From Pseudomonadota bacterium (GTDB taxonomy: Bacteria > Pseudomonadota > Alphaproteobacteria > Rhizobiales > Hyphomicrobiaceae), in the NCBI GenBank assembly GCA_023428365.1, contig JAEYYQ010000241.1:1-10242 (forward strand): 10,242 nucleotides of DNA, read 5' to 3'. The notes beneath the pieces were generated by a model, which saw nothing but the letters and a program-made list of their open reading frames with translations, searched no databases and was not told where the DNA came from. The number at the start of each line of letters is the position of its first letter. Position 1 is the first letter of the stretch. Below are positions 9,001 to 10,242 of this stretch, piece by piece. The position numbers were made by a program, and so were the translations under genes.

Positions 9001-10242
9001 CGCCGTGGACTTTGTCGACGCCATAGCCGGCTTCGATGTAGTCGTCGCCGCCGAAGCCCCGGATTGTGTCATCGCCACCGCCCGAGATGATGGTGTCGTT
9101 GCTTTCCGTACCGGCGATCACCACGTGATCGAGCCCGTTGTAGCGGATGTAGTTTTCGCCGGGACGGCGCTCAACCAGGGACGATATCGCCTCTAGCAGC
9201 GGATTATCGTGGACAGGGTCCAGATGACCAAATTGAGCCTGCTTCGCGGCATCGACGTACAGCACATGATCCGGCGTCGAGAAAATATCACCTGGCAGAG
9301 CATAGCCTTGCGCGCTGAGATCGGTGTTGCGCATCACGATCGAGGCCAGCGAATTGTTCTCGAGCTGGGTCAGCAAGTTGAGACCCTGGGTGCGCGACAG
9401 GTAGTAGAAGCGGTCGGCATGCTGCAGGGTTTCCATCTGCAGCTCGAAAATGAATGAGAAGGTCGAGCCCAGCATTCCGCCGAACGCCATCTTCTTCTCG
9501 GCGAGGCCACCGACCCATAGGTCGACGTTATCGAGACCGCCTTTCGCGTTGGCATAAGCGCCCGTCGCATTGAGGAAGTCGAGGCGGTCAGTCGGCGCTC
9601 CATCGCCGCCGAACACGAGGTTCATCGCGGCATCGCGCTTTGCCTCGATCGTCGTCGCAGAGGTGATCGTCTCGTGCGTGCCGTATGCCGCGATGAAGTT
9701 GATCACGGATTCCGGGTTCTTCAGATTGAGGGCAAAGTCGACCCAGCTCTCATACGGTTTGAGCTGCGTGTCGCCGCCGGCCAGGTCCATGAATTCCTGC
9801 CGCGCCTGGTTCAGCGTCGGCATGCCGGTATCACGGCCGCGCGCAATGTTGATCGCGGCGAGGTCGAGCGGAATGCCGACGAGCTGGTTGCGCAAGACGT
9901 TGGTGACGAACTCGTCGATCTCGTTGCCGACCTGCGCAGTCATACCGCGTACGATCGCGCCGGCCGCAGCGCTGTGATCAACGCTGCTCTCGCTAAAGGC
10001 CAGCGGGTTCAGGAATGCATCAAACAAATCGAGATCGCTGCGGTCGCCGTTCGCGTCGATCCTGTCAACCGTCTCAGTGAGCATCGAGTGCCCGAAGCGG
10101 TAAACGACGTGGGCGAACTCGGCGAAAATCGCAGGATTGATCTCGACGTCCGGCTGCACCATGAAGATGTCGATGTCGGGCTGCACTTTGCGTGCAAATT
10201 CCTCGAACACAAGGTGCTGATACTGCATCTCGGTGACGAAGC
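3068..10242 (-). CDS. Giant RTX exoprotein with two animal-type heme peroxidase domains (N-terminus beyond right edge)
   Basis: The C-terminal 2386 residues, numbered from the Met at 10228, plus four in-frame residues up to the edge; the stop is TAA at 3070-3068. That Met is internal: VTEMQYQ aligns with VNEAEYQ inside peroxidase domain 2. Order: peroxidase domain 1, C-terminal half (1-325); RTX array A (370-507); unassigned segment (508-852); Ig-like domain (856-961); RTX arrays B (975-1036 and 1093-1139); beta-rich spacer (1140-1336); complete peroxidase domain 2 (1337-2018); Asp-rich linker (2021-2080); Pro/Gly linker; RTX array C (2102-2297); C-terminal secretion region (2298-2386). Role: probably a T1SS-exported, calcium-dependent peroxidase that uses H2O2 to oxidise small extracellular substrates. 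Similar bacterial RTX heme peroxidases are implicated in Mn(II) oxidation (MopA); the substrate here is unknown. If domain 1 matches domain 2 in length, at least about 350 more residues lie past the edge. The adjacent ABC exporter is the likely secretion engine. Confidence 0.95.
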   Translation of the reverse strand, partial: FVTEMQYQHLVFEEFARKVQPDIDIFMVQPDVEINPAIFAEFAHVVYRFGHSMLTETVDRIDANGDRSDLDLFDAFLNPLAFSESSVDHSAAAGAIVRGMTAQVGNEIDEFVTNVLRNQLVGIPLDLAAINIARGRDTGMPTLNQARQEFMDLAGGDTQLKPYESWVDFALNLKNPESVINFIAAYGTHETITSATTIEAKRDAAMNLVFGGDGAPTDRLDFLNATGAYANAKGGLDNVDLWVGGLAEKKMAFGGMLGSTFSFIFELQMETLQHADRFYYLSRTQGLNLLTQLENNSLASIVMRNTDLSAQGYALPGDIFSTPDHVLYVDAAKQAQFGHLDPVHDNPLLEAISSLVERRPGENYIRYNGLDHVVIAGTESNDTIISGGGDDTIRGFGGDDYIEAGYGVDKVHGGDGDDIIVNSGTDIGEVDMLHGDDGNDVIHGGSGMALIFGGNGQDFLMTGPDGSEIRGGDGNDFMLGGNGPDMLFGNEGDDWIEGAGLFDYIAGDNGDLFFNSTIIGHDVLNGGSGDTDYDADSGDDIMFASEGIQKNIGMWGHDWVIHKGQMVGADADMNFPVFATLPLEVLRDRFSQVEGLSGWKFDDVLRGDDRTSIVEGDADLIVDPTPEGNFLHNELDIAGRDRIENFDRIVTDEMFTLGRYLADGSGEEKLIFTGGNILLGGGGSDLFEGRGGDDVIDGDAWLNVRIVFQFEGNTYTTDGMAGRIYLESDYLAAGGLIDPLTSIATQFGGRTLDSLMLDRTVNPGQLSIHREILWDDSGEDTAFYWDARDNYEITNGADGSIIVSHVTQTAGAIDPLTGKNRTSDGTDTLYNIEWLQFGDRRISTEGLVNTPATGRPLIIDPTPTNGLVSPTQGQTLTSSLADIQDANGLPINPNAFAYQWQVSSNGGTTWTNIAALAGGTAASFTPNNGILGFGGQVGDILRLRVSYTDNDGHQEVLFSEPTAVVGANWNGLPLVNNTFNGTEGDDIANGVSPILIGGNDTLNGFGGNDILNGAGGNDTLNGGAGDDRLDGGGGTDIAVWASDVRNFNFGLNGAGQLTATDMTGAEGTDTLISIEQLRFAGATYTLVNGANGGETSVGGTNADIILGHGGNDTLNGNGGNDILVGGAGNDTINGGAGNDLTLWRAGDGRDFIDGGADTDTVHIAGDATAETYRIYSRDAALAAGITGLNGNTEIVITRNGTDNASIIAELDNVEEIAINGFGGGDTFETIGDFTGTSLLTSTITLLGSDGNDVFDISQLSSAHRVVIKGSGGNDTILGTLRPQDVVELPEGADPGSYSLTNNGNGTSTYSNGTHSITFTGTVPPQFQSSTGHDDDDDAITGNFAYTARDLAGLKNLVNGIRAFPGDDDTDGHTGIRDLEGTGNNIANPHFGSADQTFIRLTTARYGDPNEEGNRDINPIFHGLDARNISNILGAQEAGLPKNSKDANIFFMAFGQYFDHGLDFIPKSSAYGIIEIGGPGSERGPFADNPADLTRAAVHEIDANGIPQHLNKTSPFVDQNQVYGSNELVGQFLRESDGNQGVGARILAGQPDPSAPEFKLLPTLREMIQHHWQANTIFVDPSLPNGAISFREYFTDFPISETETGTLFDEVAGTYNPAVVNAMVSDFMGSGFPLLLDTNPFISLLDHYVAGDGRANENFALTAMHTIWARNHNYHVEALTAAGFQGTPEEIFQAAKMVNEAEYQRVVFDEFADLLIGGIRGSGSHGHSGYNPDVDARISHEFAAAVYRVGHSLIGQTMTILDENGQPKQVALFDAFLNPSNDTDVFTGPLPPGYVPQPGYAQLGVSSILGGIARQPAEEVDFNIVDAVRNDLVRINADLFSFNVARGRDVGLGTLNQVRMDLAAPADPYIREAIGFAGNMNPYLSWEDFQQRNGLSNTVIAQFMQAYPDLVLTTAEEIAAFVAANPNIELLDGENGAKIVKGIDRVDLWVGGLAEKHINGGMVGQTFWVVLHEQFDRLQEGDRFYYTDRFDNFDFYENFIDGQEFADIIARNTGLPNLPEHIFEVDDEDDDDKDDDHDDDDDTHDDDGDDTSGVIDDDNDQDDNDDNENTGGNDDGDDDDDDVDVNPGPGPGPAPGPGTGTSPFVVYLGTSGNDQAFGGTGNDTLSGGDGDDTLFGFDGDDNLIGGAGNDILMGGAGNDILIGNDGDDMIMGDAGNDTILGGAGNDTIYGGDGDDLIWGHEGRDIIDAGAGNDTIFASIGDGDDVINGGEGIDTIDFSAITANLVVNLGSTGIGTATSAQTGTDTLSSIENVIGGSGDDTIIASNAVNVLNGGAGNDTFVFNTAAAANGDRIEGFEPGDKIDLRPIYASLNLGGAVADYITTEPTFTAAGQLKLTIDGDDTLISGNTDTDADTEFVIRIVGRTNLTSNDFA
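3071..3337 (-). other. C-terminal T1SS secretion region of the peroxidase
   Basis: Residues 2298-2386. GDRIEGFEPGDKIDL, then alternating strands, then a terminus ending LTSNDFA is the pattern of serralysin-type C-terminal regions, where the last ~50-60 residues carry the uncleaved export signal. This matches the PrtD-type exporter encoded directly downstream. Confidence 0.8.
3338..3925 (-). repeat. RTX array C, C-terminal
   Basis: Residues 2102-2233 are nearly perfect GGxGxDxxx repeats, about a dozen, followed by a TDTLSSIENVIGGSGDDTI module and one last repeat ending NDTFVFN at 2297. This is the most regular array of the protein and sits just before the secretion region, the classical RTX position. 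It is expected to bind calcium and drive folding after export. Confidence 0.95.
3989..4168 (-). repeat. Asp-rich low-complexity linker
   Basis: Residues 2021-2080 are mostly Asp, with a few Asn, Glu, Gly, Thr, His (H2032 and H2039) and one Lys. A Pro-Gly run (PGPGPGPAPGPG) follows at 2082-2093, just before RTX array C. In DNA it is a simple GAT/GAC triplet-rich stretch. It likely forms an extended, highly acidic tether that may bind divalent cations. Confidence 0.9.
4175..6220 (-). other. Animal heme peroxidase domain 2, complete
   Basis: Residues 1337-2018. By alignment from memory with human myeloperoxidase (MPO), the catalytic set is present. FGQYFDHGLDF gives Q1451 (MPO Q91), D1454 (heme-ester D94) and distal H1455 (H95). 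GDGRANEN gives catalytic R1649 (R239) and E1652 (heme-ester E242). N1653 replaces M243. YRVGHSLI gives proximal H1746 (H336). SFNVARGRD gives N1838 (N421). MHTIWARNHN and PFVDQNQVYGS are further family hallmarks. Two calcium-loop ligands differ: MPO D96 is G1456 and S174 is N1515. A covalently linked heme and H2O2-dependent activity are predicted, not shown. Confidence 0.93.
6221..6811 (-). other. Beta-rich spacer with a short acidic hinge before peroxidase domain 2
   Basis: Residues 1140-1336. It contains scattered RTX-like turns (GSDGNDVFD, GSGGNDTIL), alternating hydrophobic strands and Thr/Ser/Asn-rich turns. It ends in a GHDDDDDA acidic hinge (1327-1334) immediately before the catalytic domain. 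No catalytic motif was recognised. Confidence 0.55.
6812..7306 (-). repeat. RTX arrays B1 and B2 with an intervening beta module
   Basis: B1 covers residues 975-1036 (7121-7306) and B2 covers 1093-1139 (6812-6952). Both have clean GGxGNDxLN nonapeptides. Between them is a roughly 55-residue module ending in LISIEQLRFAG, a common RTX companion. Both arrays precede peroxidase domain 2, so they are internal and not near the C-terminus. Confidence 0.9.
7346..7663 (-). other. Ig-like beta-sandwich domain
   Basis: Residues about 856-961. Features are a SPTQGQTL opening, FAYQWQVSSNGGTTW with the core Trp, a FTPNNG turn, then LRLRVSYTDNDGHQEV and SEPTAV. This is the pattern of the bacterial Ig-like repeat seen in large secreted proteins. 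It probably acts as a spacer or adhesion module. One copy is present. Confidence 0.75.
7673..8707 (-). other. Unassigned inter-domain segment of the peroxidase
   Basis: Residues 508-852, about 345 residues, are not a regular RTX array. Isolated RTX-like turns remain, such as LLGGGGSDLFEGRGGDDVI near 674-692. There is a Trp/His-rich patch (MWGHDWVIHKG, about 550-560), a charged stretch with many Asp and Arg, and a closing DTLYNIEWLQFGD motif (823-835) of the type that often ends RTX-linked beta modules. No enzymatic motif was recognised. It is probably a structural module particular to this peroxidase family. Confidence 0.6.
8708..9121 (-). repeat. RTX array A, between the two peroxidase domains
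   Basis: Residues 370-507 hold about a dozen GGxGxD-like nonapeptides, for example GGGDDTIRG, GGDGDDIIV and GGDGNDFML. Several are degenerate or carry short insertions such as the one around IGEVDMLHG. It directly follows peroxidase domain 1. Calcium-binding beta-roll structure is expected from the family. Confidence 0.9.
9254..10242 (-). other. Animal heme peroxidase domain 1, C-terminal half
   Basis: Visible residues 1-325 align in order with the second half of domain 2. YRFGHSML holds the probable proximal heme ligand H47, and AAINIARGRD holds N127, the counterpart of the Asn that supports the proximal His in mammalian peroxidases. VDLWVGGLAE and ADRFYYL are family-typical. The distal His, the catalytic Arg and the heme-ester acids would lie beyond the right edge, so activity of this domain cannot be judged. 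Confidence 0.9.

Noticed and set aside
10226..10228. ATG at 10228 as the start of the peroxidase gene
   Set aside because: The frame stays open to the right edge, and the residues on both sides of this Met match the interior of peroxidase domain 2, so it is an internal Met in a truncated gene.

Overview
The window is one side of a type I secretion (T1SS) locus. All supported genes lie on the minus strand and read from right to left: a giant RTX exoprotein with two animal-type heme peroxidase domains (cut by the right edge), a PrtD-type T1SS ABC transporter, and a second RTX protein with a cadherin-like domain (cut by the left edge). The GC-rich composition, the PrtD-like exporter and the RTX heme peroxidase suggest a Gram-negative proteobacterium. 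An alphaproteobacterium, possibly of the Rhizobiales type, seems most likely, but no taxonomic marker is present and this is an inference.

Region by region in transcription order. (1) 10242 to 3068: at least 2390 residues of peroxidase. Visible in order are the C-terminal half of peroxidase domain 1, RTX array A, a long segment of unknown fold, an Ig-like domain, RTX arrays B1 and B2, a beta-rich spacer, a complete peroxidase domain 2, an Asp-rich and Pro/Gly linker, RTX array C and a C-terminal secretion region. (2) 3067 to 2973: a 95-base gap with a 33-base imperfect hairpin. (3) 2972 to 1230: a 580-residue ABC exporter with an intact nucleotide-binding domain. (4) A 20-base gap with a clear Shine-Dalgarno. 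(5) 1209 to beyond 1: an RTX/cadherin-like protein with an N-terminal hydrophobic stretch.

The likely logic is that the ABC protein energises one-step export of the peroxidase from the cytoplasm to the medium or cell surface. Its RTX arrays then bind calcium and fold outside the cell. The downstream RTX protein may be a second substrate or a surface partner. The membrane-fusion (HlyD/PrtE) and outer-membrane (TolC/PrtF) partners are not in the window and may lie past the left edge or elsewhere. Secreted bacterial animal-type heme peroxidases with RTX repeats include enzymes implicated in extracellular Mn(II) oxidation (MopA of Aurantimonas manganoxydans and Erythrobacter), so oxidation of metal, halide or organic substrates outside the cell is the best functional hypothesis, but it is not proven here. 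No RNA genes, mobile elements or CRISPR arrays were seen. Nearly the whole window is coding.
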